Origin: Haemaphysalis longicornis | Lineage: Eukaryota; Arthropoda; Arachnida; Ixodida; Ixodidae | Direction of reading: 5' to 3' | Length of the DNA stretch: 64,000 bases | Assembly: GCA_013339765.2 (NCBI GenBank) | Contig: CM023456.1 | Span: 84,739,636 to 84,803,635, forward strand | Shown here: positions 34,051-43,205 of the stretch, piece by piece | Numbering within the stretch: position 1 is the stretch's first letter | Layout of the letters: every line of letters begins with the position of its first letter | Notes under the pieces: model-generated | What the model was told of the DNA's origin: nothing | Seen by the model: the letters and a program-made list of their open reading frames with translations, nothing else | Database searches by the model: none | Position numbers and translations under genes: made by a program

Positions 34051-35776
34051 CTACGTCACGATCTCGAAGAACGCGCTGTCTTCATCAGAGTCTTGTGGTG
34101 GTGGGTCGACGGGGGCGCGGGACAGGCAGTCGGCGTCGGAGTGTTTCCTGCCGGATTTATACACTACTGTAACGTCGAACTCCTGCAGGCGCAAGCTCCA
34201 CCGCCCAAGACGGCCAGAGGGGCCCTTCATATTGGCGAGCAAACACAGCGCATGGTGGTCTGTTACAACCTTGAATGGCCTTCCATGCACGTATGGGCGA
34301 AATTTTGAAATCGCCCATATAATAGCCAGGCACTCTTTCTCAGAGGCAGAATAGTTTTTCTCCTCCTTCGACAGACCATGGCTGGCATAGGCGAACACCC
34401 TTTTGCAGCCGCTTTGCTTTTGGACAAGGACGACACCCAAGCCTATATCACTTACGTCCGTGTGCATTTCCGTTTCGGCATTTTCGTCGAAATGAGCGAG
34501 CATGGGCGGGCTTTGCAGGCGTTTTTTCAGCTCGCAGTATGCTTTTTCTTGGTCGTTTTCCCAGCTGAAAGGTGTGCTATCTTTCGTCAAGCGCGTGAGT
34601 GGCTCTGCAATGCGTGCGAAGTTTGCGACGAAGCGCCGGTAGTATGCGCACAGCCTGAGAAATCTTCGCACGCCCTTCTTGTCTTTCGTCATTGGGAAGT
34701 TCGTAATGGCTGAAGTTCTTGCCGGGTCAGGTAGGACTCCCGCGGCGTTGACTACCTGGCCCAAGAACTTGAGTTCCCCGTATGCGAAACGGCACTTTTC
34801 AGGCTTCAGCGTCAACCCCGACGTGCGAATGGCCTCGAGTACAGGCTCCAACCTTTCAAGGTGTTCGTCGAAAGTCCGGGCGAATACCACTACGTCGTCA
34901 AGGTATACGAGGCAGGTGTGCCACTTAAGGCCAGCTAGCACAGTGTCCATGACTCTTTGAAACGTCGCTGGTGCTGTGCACAGCCCAAACAGCATCACCT
35001 TGAACTCGTATAGGCCGTCTGGGGTTATAAATGCAGTCTTCTCTCGGTCTCTCTCGTCCACTTCAATTTGCCAGTAGCCGGTCTTCAGGTCCATCGATGA
35101 CAAGTACTTCGCGTGGCAGAGGTGGTCGATGGCGTCGTCGATTCGGGTGAGGGGGTACACGTCCTTTTTCGTGATTTTGTTCAGTCGCCGGTAGTCAACG
35201 CAAAACCTTAATGCCGTCTTTTTTCTTTACGAGTACGACGGGCGCAGCCCAGGGGCTTTTTGATGGCTGTATAATGTCGTCGACTTGAGTCCGGATGGCT
35301 TCCCGTTCGTGTGAAGAGACGCGGTACGGTGACTGTCGGGTAGGTCGGGCTCCATCTTCGATTATTATTTGGTGCTTCGCTAGAGGGGTCTGACGTAGTT
35401 TTGCGCTCGACGAAAAACATTCGCTATAGCGACGCAGCAAAGCCAATAATTTGTTCCGTTGTTCTTGCGGTAGCGCCGGATTTACGTCGAAGGGCTGCGG
35501 AAGCTTGAAGGTGTCATCGGGTGTGCGTTCAAAGTCGGCGACCGCGATCACGTCACTTGCTTCTTGCGTTTTTTCGAGGAACGCAATTGCAGCTCCCTTG
35601 TTTAAATGCTGGTACTCTTCGGTGAAATCAGTGACCAAAACGTGAGATTGGCGTTGCTTAAAGTGCGCAATCCCTCTTGCGGCGGAGACACCACGGTCGA
35701 GAAGCAACCTTCGATTACTCTCTACGATAGCGTCGATGTCAGAAGCAGCATCTTCACAGTAGACTGCGACCATCAA
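34051..35776 (-). pseudogene. Gypsy reverse transcriptase and RNase H
   Basis: The first part (35776-35195) ends with PSKSPWAAPVVLVKKKDG. A one-base shift near 35205 precedes FCVDYRRLNKITKKDVYPLT. SSMDLKTGYWQIE, FGLCTAPATFQRVMD and YLDDVVVFA (catalytic Asp pair) follow. RNase H starts with TDVSDIGLGVVLVQ and continues with YSASEKECLAIIWAI. The frame ends at 34051. Confidence 0.9.
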
Positions 35777-35852
35777 GCTTGCGCGGGGGGCTCGGTGACA
35801 TGATCATCGGAAATCCTTACAGCAACACGTCGTTCGGGGTTCGGTTCCGGCG

Positions 35853-36269
35853 TCATGGAGTGATGGGAGAAAAAGTTATTGACTTAGTCTGCAGATAGAT
35901 TATTGCACCGTTGTCCATCAAAAAGTCCATTCCAAGAATTACGTCGCGGGAGCAGTTAGGCAGAACGACGAACGCCGCAGGGTACGTTGTGCCGTTTATG
36001 GTGACGCGCGATGTGCACGTTCCACTTGGCGTCACGAGGTGGCCTCCTGCTGTGCGTATGTGCGGACCGTCCCATCTGGTCATAACTTTCTTCAGTTTAG
36101 ACGCAAATGGTCCGCTCATTACCGAATAGTCAGCTCCCGTGTCTACGAGGGCGACTACGTCAAAGCCGTCGATGGACACCTTGATGTCACATGCAGTCTT
36201 CCTCGAGTTCCGGGTTCGTCGGGGCGTCGTATCTCTGCTTGTACGTGTTGATGGTCGGGCAGTGTGCAT
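35853..36269 (-). pseudogene. Gypsy aspartic protease
   Basis: About 138 residues on the minus strand. VVALVDTGADYSVMS is the retropepsin active-site motif (DTGA), and RDVILGMDFLMDNGAII is the conserved ILGxDFL segment. A stop and frame change separate it from the RT part at about 35800. Confidence 0.88.
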
Positions 36270-36484
36270 CGTCGTTGTCGTCGTCTTCTCAACGGACGTC
36301 TCGGTCAGGTCGGGTACGCGTCGCGCCGTGTAGCTGTCGTCGTGTTCGGGAGTCTCGTCAGGGTTAGGTCGGGTCGTCGGGATGAGGGCATGTCGTGAAT
36401 CACTGTCTTCAGCGCGTCCTTGCGTCGTTGGAGGGTTTCCAGTTTTTCGCCGTAGAGCAACTTCACCTCCAGAAGTTGCCGCCT

Positions 36485-37813
36485 TTAGTTTCCCCCGCGT
36501 GGGCTGGGAGACCTTCCACGTGCGAAGGCAGCACTGCTACGGCGGTCCGGCGACTGGTACGGGTAGGGCGACGGCGAACGGTTGAAACGGGCTGGTCCAC
36601 GGCTGGTGGTCGACAGGTATTCTTCAATCTCAGATGGGTGCTGGCCGGGTCGGGGGCGTGGTGCGTCGACGAAGAAACCACGTAGTCCGAGTCTCTTGTA
36701 TGGGCAGCGACGGTAGATGTGGTCGGCCTCTCCGCAGTGGTAGCACAGAGGACGATTATCCGGTGTTCGCCATACGTCAGTCTTCCTCGGCGTCTGGGTT
36801 TGTGCTACCGGGGGTCCGGCGGGCGACAGTGGGCGGCGGTAGGGCGGGGCCTCTTGACGACGTGCCTCTTGACGACGTGTTGGAGCAGGGCGGGGTCGGT
36901 GAACAGCCGTGGAGTACGTCATAGCTTGGGGCTCGCAGTGTACTTCGGATGCCACAGAAGTTCCCAAAGCGTTTTGAACTTCTTCCAGGATCACGTCAGT
37001 TAGGCAAGCGACTTGGGGTTGCGGCGTCGTCGGGAAAAGTTTCCGCAGCTCCTCTCTCACTACTGCGCGGATGGTCTCGCGGAGGCTATCAGCCGGAATC
37101 CGCATGTTGTCGACGTAGTTCGCACTGGGCGCGCCAACAAAGTTCCGGTCATACTGTTTAGCACGCATTTCGAGAGCCTTCTCAATCGTGCTGGCTTCGG
37201 TCACGAATTCAGCGATGGTTTTGGGCGGGTTGCGGACAAGTCCAGCAAACAGCTCCTCCTTCACACCGCGCATCCAGAAGCGTAACTTCTTTTCTGCCGT
37301 CATCTCGGGGTCCGCGCGGCGAAATAGTTGCTTCATCTCCTCAACGAAGATCACGACCCCTTCGTTGGGGTGTTGTGTCCGAGTTTCAAGCAAAAGCGCA
37401 GCTCGCTCTTTTCTCACAACGGTAGTGAATGTCGCAAGGAACGCCCTTTTGAAGTTAGTCCAGTCGGTCAAAGAACTCTCATGGTTCTCGAACCAAGTTC
37501 GAGCAGCATCTTCTAAGTAAAAGAAGACATGCCGGAAAGTTTCTTCGTCGTCCCACCTGTTGAAGATGCGGACGCGCTCCAGCTTCTCCAACCATTCTTC
37601 AGGGTCTTCAGCGGGGGCTCCCCGGAACGATGGAGGTTCCCGGGGCTGCTGCAGGACAATTGGCGACGTTGTTTCTTCCACCATGGTGTTGGTTGCAGCG
37701 TTCCTTTTCTTGGGCCCTTCTGGCATCAAACCGAACTCGGGTGGTAAATCTTGCAGGCGGAGGCTGGCTCTTGTTGGACTGGCTTGGCGGCTTCCCGAGG
37801 TTGTAGTGGGCAT
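36485..37813 (-). CDS. Gypsy gag
   Basis: The most likely start is the ATG at 37813 (MPTTTSGS), 13 bases after the primer-binding site, giving about 442 residues. The frame also stays open upstream through the LTR, but that part is LTR sequence. It has a retrotransposon gag core (WLEKLERVRIFNRWDDEETF, then FLATFTTVVRKERA) and a CCHC zinc knuckle CYHCGEADHIYRRC near the C-terminus. The frame is intact, unlike pol. Confidence 0.85.
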   Translation of the reverse strand: MPTTTSGSRQASPTRASLRLQDLPPEFGLMPEGPKKRNAATNTMVEETTSPIVLQQPREPPSFRGAPAEDPEEWLEKLERVRIFNRWDDEETFRHVFFYLEDAARTWFENHESSLTDWTNFKRAFLATFTTVVRKERAALLLETRTQHPNEGVVIFVEEMKQLFRRADPEMTAEKKLRFWMRGVKEELFAGLVRNPPKTIAEFVTEASTIEKALEMRAKQYDRNFVGAPSANYVDNMRIPADSLRETIRAVVREELRKLFPTTPQPQVACLTDVILEEVQNALGTSVASEVHCEPQAMTYSTAVHRPRPAPTRRQEARRQEAPPYRRPLSPAGPPVAQTQTPRKTDVWRTPDNRPLCYHCGEADHIYRRCPYKRLGLRGFFVDAPRPRPGQHPSEIEEYLSTTSRGPARFNRSPSPYPYQSPDRRSSAAFARGRSPSPRGGN

Positions 37814-37825
37814 GAAGGGTGCGTA

Positions 37826-37841
37826 CCCCGCACCTCCACCA
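37826..37841 (-). promoter_or_regulatory. Gypsy primer-binding site
   Basis: Two bases downstream of the 5' LTR, the minus strand reads TGGTGGAGGTGCGGGG. Its complement ends in CACCTCCACCA, as expected for a tRNA 3' end with CCA. The tRNA species was not determined. Confidence 0.7.
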
Positions 37842-37843
37842 GA

Positions 37844-38267
37844 TGTCACGAAGACAAGGACGATGCAGTTGTCTTGAATGAGAAACACGTTTATTGGAGC
37901 GAACTTGTGCTCCCCTAACAACTCAAAAGAATACAGAGGCGGCAAAGCAGCGGTCAACAAAGTGACTTGCACAGGCGAGTGTCGTCGAATCGAATGCCCC
38001 GGCGTCCGCACTGCAGGCTTTTTATCTTTTGGCGCGCGTGGTTCTCGAAACGTCGATTCGCATCGAGAACATAGTAGATCCAAGAAGATTATTCTGGGCT
38101 GTTCACGTTAGATCGGAATGCTCTCCCTATCACAACAGATAACACATGCGGCACAGAAGGAAAGAAGGGAACACGCGCTTCCCTTGGCGCCGAGATAACA
38201 CAGACCGGCGCAGCCGGGCGGTAAAAAGCAAAACACAATAAACAAACCCAATGTATGGTTCGCGGCA
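37844..38267 (-). repeat. Gypsy 5' LTR
   Basis: 424 bp, beginning TGCCGCGAACC and ending CTTCGTGACA on the minus strand, i.e. TG...CA. The plus-strand flank is an ATATAT tract from 38268. A related solo copy is at 46010-46430. Confidence 0.9.
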
Positions 38268-38477
38268 ATATATATATATATATATATTTTTTATCAACAC
38301 TTTTTTTCTGACTCAAAAATTCTTCATCTGTTTCTATGATCCACCACAACCTCCCCTTTGCTTCCCGAGGTTGTCGTGACTGCCAACCCTTATTTTCTGT
38401 CTTATTTTCACCGCCCCTCATTTACCAATTTCAGGTTCGCTATATATAGAATATATATATATATATATATATATATC

Positions 38478-38523
<46 letters not shown>

Positions 38524-38555
38524 ATATATAGATATATATATCTCCGCCTCTTTCT
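38268..38555. repeat. AT dinucleotide microsatellites
   Basis: Two AT-repeat tracts, 38268-38287 and about 38440-38555, separated by non-repetitive sequence. They adjoin the gypsy 5' LTR. Confidence 0.85.
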
Positions 38556-38695
38556 CGATGTCTCTGTATCTCTCGGCACTATTGCATAAATTTTCCTTTT
38601 TGTATTCGTTAATAATGTCTTTATTACCTGCTTTTACAACCTGAGAACACTTTTTGCTGCCACGGCTAAATTCGTCTGCTTCCCGTCGTACGCAG

Positions 38696-38787
38696 ATGAT
38701 CTGGGCCCGTAACGCCAGGGTTGGCTGTGGAGCCTCTGAGTGCCCCGAACTGGGAGGACGTTTCATGGTCTGCAACTACCAGCCCGG
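38696..38787 (+). CDS. CAP gene A, exon 4 (CAP signatures 1 and 2)
   Basis: 92 bp from a TACGCAG acceptor to GTAAGG. It encodes MIWARNARVGCGASECPELG followed by GRFMVCNYQPG. MIW completes signature 1 (GHFTQ-MIW). FMVCNYQPG-GN is signature 2 and is finished by the next exon. Length and phase equal those of the paralogous exon at 56989-57080. Confidence 0.93.
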
Positions 38788-40528
38788 GTAAGGTCCAGCC
38801 TTTGTTCATTACCTGAAATACTTAGCAGCCCGTTGTCGAAGTATCCATCATTACTATGTGCGCGGCAGCTCAGTATGGAAAACGATCTCGTAGATAAAGA
38901 CGAGCTATAAAACTCGTCTGCACTCATTCGGAGAACTATTTACTAGCACTGCCTAGCGCAGCTTTCTAACGCGCTTGTGCAAATTATGAACGGAATTAGC
39001 GTCTGTGGTGAGGCCAGTTGGTTCATTCTGAACATACTAAACAGCGCAAAAAACTCGGGGACTAAACGTGAAGGAGCAGAGACAAGCGCTTGTCTGTGCT
39101 CATTTACTCTCAGTCCTCGTGTTTTTTTTTTGCGCTGTGTTGTATGTGCAAATTAAGAGTTCTTTACAGCCCAACTTCGCTGTCGGTAGCAAAATATGTT
39201 GGAACATTTTGTAGTATTTAAGTTGTTTTGTTTCGTTTGTCCAATGATGTAAATTTACACAATTTTAGCGCTACTTGTCGTTTATTATAGCCTTTACGTC
39301 ACCAGTTATGCATATCACCGCAACTGCAAGTAGTGCAGGGTCGGTTTGCTTTGCGATTATTTTATTTTGCTTTTTCTTTGTTCTTCTTTAGCATTTTTAT
39401 TTTGTTCTGCGTGTTTCGATATGTATAACATGGATGCTCCTCATTTTGTGAATGTATTTTGTTATTTCTTTTTCCTTTTTGTATCTTTTGGTTAAAAATT
39501 TGTGCTCCACCAACGAACTTCATTTACACCACTATAACGACTAAATCTGTTAGGCCCGCCAATTCTCCATTATTGTGGGCATGCAGAGTGTTACAGGCTT
39601 TTCGGTTTTCGCCATTTTTTATCCCTCTTAGAAAATATATTCAGGGCTTTTTTAGGTTAGTCTCCGTTTTTTGGAGCGGGTGTTAAGATGTATAGTTGAT
39701 TTCGTCAGTTCATTTTTGTAAGATTTTTATTTTTTCGTACGGTAACATTTTTTAGAAGTTTCGGTCGAGCACTTATAATGAGGAAATAAGTTACTTCCAA
39801 CAATTATGAATTTTCATGCGAATACAATGTCCTGGCAAGGCGGAGGGGGGGGGGGTACTCGGCAACAAATGCTATGCAGGAAAATACTTTGAAACTTGGC
39901 ACTGACGAAGTTTGGGTAGCAGCAGTCAAAAGGTAGAATGGGTGTGTGTTTATTCACAGTGTGTATTCTTCAGTTACTGAATTAGCCAGGGACTGGGAAA
40001 TGAAGTTCCCGGAAAATATGGTCGGTTATTATGTTTTTGCGTGTACAGTGCGCCTCCATGCATGTGCATTTGCCTATCTGGAGCTCCAAGTGTTGTTTAG
40101 GTGTTTTTTCCTTTGAAACCTTCTCACCCGTTTGTAAAAGTCTTTCACTGTACTGATTAAATGTCTATTTCTTTGAGGGAGCTTCCTTAAAGGCTTCCTA
40201 AAAGGCTAAAATTTTTATCCCTCAACTGCCGAAGGTGTATAAAGAGACAACTTTCTGCATTATATTATCATAATTAATAAAATATGAATAATTCATGTAT
40301 TATACTCATAATTTTTAATGCTACGGTGGTCCAAGTTCCCAGATATGGCGAGCCCTTGCAAGCACAGCAACCGAAAATACTCAGCTATGATATGAACAGC
40401 ATTTACGGAATTCTTGGATAAAAAATGTACTTATAACTTTTCCGCCAACTTTATGGTTCCCTCATACTAATGTAGGGTGCCCTGTGCTGAGCATACCTAA
40501 CTGTTTTTTACACCCTTTCTTTCGGCAG
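38788..40528 (+). other. CAP gene A intron 4
   Basis: GTAAGG to CGGCAG. It contains dispersed repeat Y (39155-39880); nothing else is recognised. Confidence 0.8.
39155..39880 (+). repeat. Dispersed repeat Y, copy 2
   Basis: Shares the opening GAGTTCTTTACAGCC, the CATT(T)AC(A/G)C(C/T)A(C/T)TATAA block and the closing GGGGTACTCGGCAA block with 24425-24775. This copy is about twice as long because of extra T-rich sequence and a run of Gs (39846-39855). Confidence 0.6.
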
Positions 40529-40635
40529 AGGCAACGTGATCGGCGAGCCGATGTACTTAGAGGGAGAGGCTTGCTCTAAGTGTCCTGAAGGGACTCAGTG
40601 CGAGCACGTGGAGACAAACCTACCACGCCTCTGCA
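40529..40635 (+). CDS. CAP gene A, exon 5 (hinge-like Cys region)
   Basis: 107 bp, CGGCAG to GTAAGT. It completes GGN of signature 2, then NVIGEPMYLEGEACSKCPEG followed by TQCEHVETNLPRLC. Paired Cys in CSxCPxG...C...LC is the usual C-terminal hinge of antigen 5/CRISP-like proteins. Confidence 0.9.
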
Positions 40636-40761
40636 GTAAGTGTAATTCCCCTGTCAGTCACGACAGTTTAAGCTCACTCTGGGCAAGTTCATTCTGTAAT
40701 ATATAGTACACCTGAAAAATGATGTATTGGTCATATTAACAACTTATGTTTAACGCTGCAG

Positions 40762-40775
40762 GCGTTACAGGCTGA
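40762..40775 (+). CDS. CAP gene A, terminal exon coding end
   Basis: After a CGCTGCAG acceptor, GC completes a Ser codon; Val-Thr-Gly and TGA (40773-40775) follow. The phase matches exon 5. The 3' UTR continues to the polyadenylation signal. Confidence 0.75.
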
Positions 40776-40892
40776 ACTTCCCTGCCGAGTCCACCGGGCA
40801 TCAAAACCGCCTGGTGCAGATCTCGAATGGCACAATGAAGAAACCCTAGTGCATTTATCCGCAAACTCATTTTGTAAATATGCCTTACACAA

Positions 40893-40898
40893 AATAAA
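40893..40898 (+). terminator. Polyadenylation signal of CAP gene A
   Basis: AATAAA lies 118 bases after the stop codon in an AC-rich context; a T-rich stretch follows at 40922. Confidence 0.7.
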
Positions 40899-42765
40899 GC
40901 ATATTCTGGAACTAGACAGTGTATTTTTTCTACGAGTAATTGGTCGTTGTAGTGTTTACTCTTGCCCTCTGCAGGTCGTGTTCTCGTGGGCAGTTGTTTT
41001 GCTTGAATTGCATGAACCTATCCCAATTCAACAACGTTCTTCTTACCAATTTTTTTAGAGCTTCTGCAGGTTTAAAGGACACTGAGTTTGTTTTTGTTTT
41101 CTTGGTGGACCCGTGGCGTGGCGCACATATTCCGACCTGTTGTCATAGCAATCGCACAGATGCGCAGAGTGGCCAGGAGAAAAATGCGATTGTATGACTG
41201 CCTGACATTCTCAATCGGACGTTTAGTGTTTGTTGGTCATATCTGTTCGGCAGTAGCTGCACCAACCTCCCACTAGCACAAAATTGGTTGGAGAAAGCTG
41301 AAAAGCTGAAAGCTGTAAGCTGAAAACAATTCAGTTTGCCTTGTAAAATTTCTTGTAATCTCCCTACTTGTGGACACATTACTGCGTGTGTGCCGAAAGG
41401 CATACGACCTAGAGTGACGGCTGTGGCGCACAGACGTGAAATTACAACTATGACCTGAATTAATGACTGCATGACATGTGAAAAATAGCCAACCTGTTTC
41501 ACGAGTTAGCATCGGTCTGGGGCAGGCGATCGTATAAAATGCTGGTAAAACAGTGGCAGGTCGAGTTAGCGCACGGGTCATGGTCCTCTGGTTTTCGTCA
41601 ATTTTTATTTGCGGAGTCATCGTGGACCATGTTCCTGGAGACTCCTTTCTAACAGGTAATAGGTGCAAGGCATCCAAATGAGGCTGGTGTCAAACCTAGG
41701 AACGCTTAGACAATCTGATTAGGCTTTGCTGAACTGGACCTCGTTTTCAAGTATGCGGAGTGGACGCAATATCTTGAAGTTATTGTCTTTAGCCCTGAGT
41801 TTAAACACGAATGTGCGCTAAACACGCCGTCTTTAATTGTCGGTCTCCGTATGGCGCCTTACTAGGAAAGTTTAGGACGTTTACGCGGAGTACGAAGTAC
41901 ATGTGCAACGAATCCAAAATGGGTTAAGTTTTGTACCTTTCTGATCAGGTTAAACAAGAACAAAACATTCCTCGCATCACTGCGTTCAATTATGGAAAAC
42001 ACAGCAAGGCCTTGTATCTTCTGTGTTTAACAAGTGTTCTCCGCCGGTATCATGGGAAATGGCCGACTGTTGACACGGTCGGGTAGGCGCTGCTGCCGAG
42101 AAGGCAATTAGGTTACAGCATACCCAAATGAAGTCTTGTGTGCGCTGAACTCACTGGGGCAGAAGTTGGAACACGTTTTGTTAGCAGCGTACATTCCCTG
42201 TTAAGTACGTTACCATGCGGAAGACAGACATGACATAGCAGTCGGGAGAGCAGGAGAGGGAGAGAACACGAACGGCGTGTGCGCCGACCGAAGCGAAGAC
42301 ACTGAAGTTCGTTCGCTTCATCGCGCAACACATGGCGAACGCTGTTCAGTTCAAAAGTGATTGACAGGTGTGTGAAGTGTAAACATTTAGCGTAACCGCT
42401 CCCCTAAAAGAACGCACACCGCCTCAGTACATGACCGACCAACCACGGCAGCTGTGACTGTAAAGATTTGAAAGTGAACACGGAGTGAAGAGGTGTGAAA
42501 TTGGTCATTGCTGACACCTACACAACTCATGAAAGTTGCGCTGCGCGTTTTGCGGCACCGAAACTCGACCTAGCCGTTATTAAGTTGATTCTGCCTCGTC
42601 AGCAAACGCGGATGGCTCAAAGTAGGGAAGGCTGAACGCGACTGAGCGGGCTGACATGAGCCCATGCTGAATATTGTGACGACGAAAAAAAAATAACTCA
42701 TTTCTTCTTTTCGAAAAGTTCATAACGGAAAAGAAGGGGAATTTTGTCGATAATAGCTAGGTAAA
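40899..42765. other. No gene recognised
   Basis: Intergenic. Contains a small cluster of AGCTGAAA repeats near 41295-41325. No supported gene. Confidence 0.4.
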
Positions 42766-43205
42766 GAATTGGCCGCGTATCTGCTCACGCCACTGAAAAT
42801 GTCGCCGAAAGACGAGCGTTCTGCCGCACCTGACAAGAAAACTCCTTTCTTCTCCTTCCCTCTCACTTCTCATGCTCGTCTGCTCCCGCTTTGCTTCTTC
42901 TCCCACAGTAAACACAGCAGAAGTTTGCTCAAGTCAATTCAAGTTTGCGCGTTCAACTGCTCGCGCCATCTAGTGGAACATTTTGTTACGGTTGAATTCG
43001 AAGCACTGCCACAAGGCGGTGCCGTTAGCGCTTTTTGGATTTTTTGGTTAAAACATCGTAAGGGCAGTTTTTTTAGTTGCTATCGAAAAAAACTAAGCAG
43101 CCGTGTATTTTTAATTAAGAGAACAATGCAAATATCACTTTCGTATTGACGTTTTATCTAAAATATACGTAATGTTTTAAAAAGGCTGATCAGTATGAAC
43201 ATTGC
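42766..43205 (+). repeat. Dispersed repeat X, copy 2
   Basis: Diverged copy of 21450-22030: GGCCGCGTATCTGCTC, AAATGTCGCCGAAAGACGA, GCCATCTAGTGGAACATT, then AACAATGCAAATATCACTTT and AGTATGAACATT. It has internal deletions relative to copy 1. Confidence 0.65.

Larger units (their letters stand above)
32293..38267 (-). mobile_element. Ty3/gypsy LTR retrotransposon in CAP gene A intron 3
   Basis: On the minus strand: 5' LTR (38267-37844), primer-binding site, gag, protease, RT, RNase H, integrase, purine tract, 3' LTR (32702-32293). The protease-RT-RNaseH-IN order defines the Ty3/gypsy group. The LTRs differ at only a handful of positions over about 410 bp, so the insertion looks recent. The pol region nevertheless carries frameshifts and one nonsense codon. 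No envelope frame is present. It lies antisense to gene A within intron 3 (31730-38695). Confidence 0.92.
24827..40898 (+). other. CAP gene A (antigen 5-like secreted protein), gene span
   Basis: Six recognised coding exons, at 24827-25181, 30730-30817, 31584-31729, 38696-38787, 40529-40635 and 40762-40775, join in consistent phases with GT/AG boundaries. They encode a signal-like hydrophobic segment, a spacer, a full CAP domain with both SCP signatures, and a Cys-rich hinge-like tail. Roughly 265 residues are accounted for; the initiator exon is not found. CAP proteins of this kind are secreted and abundant in arthropod saliva and other tissues, with varied or unknown activity. TEs fill introns 1 and 3. 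Confidence 0.88.

Noticed and set aside
36485..38083. A 532-codon frame beginning inside the gypsy 5' LTR as the gag start
   Set aside because: Its first 90 codons are LTR and primer-binding-site sequence, also seen as an open frame in the 3' LTR. The start at 37813 fits a gag mRNA.
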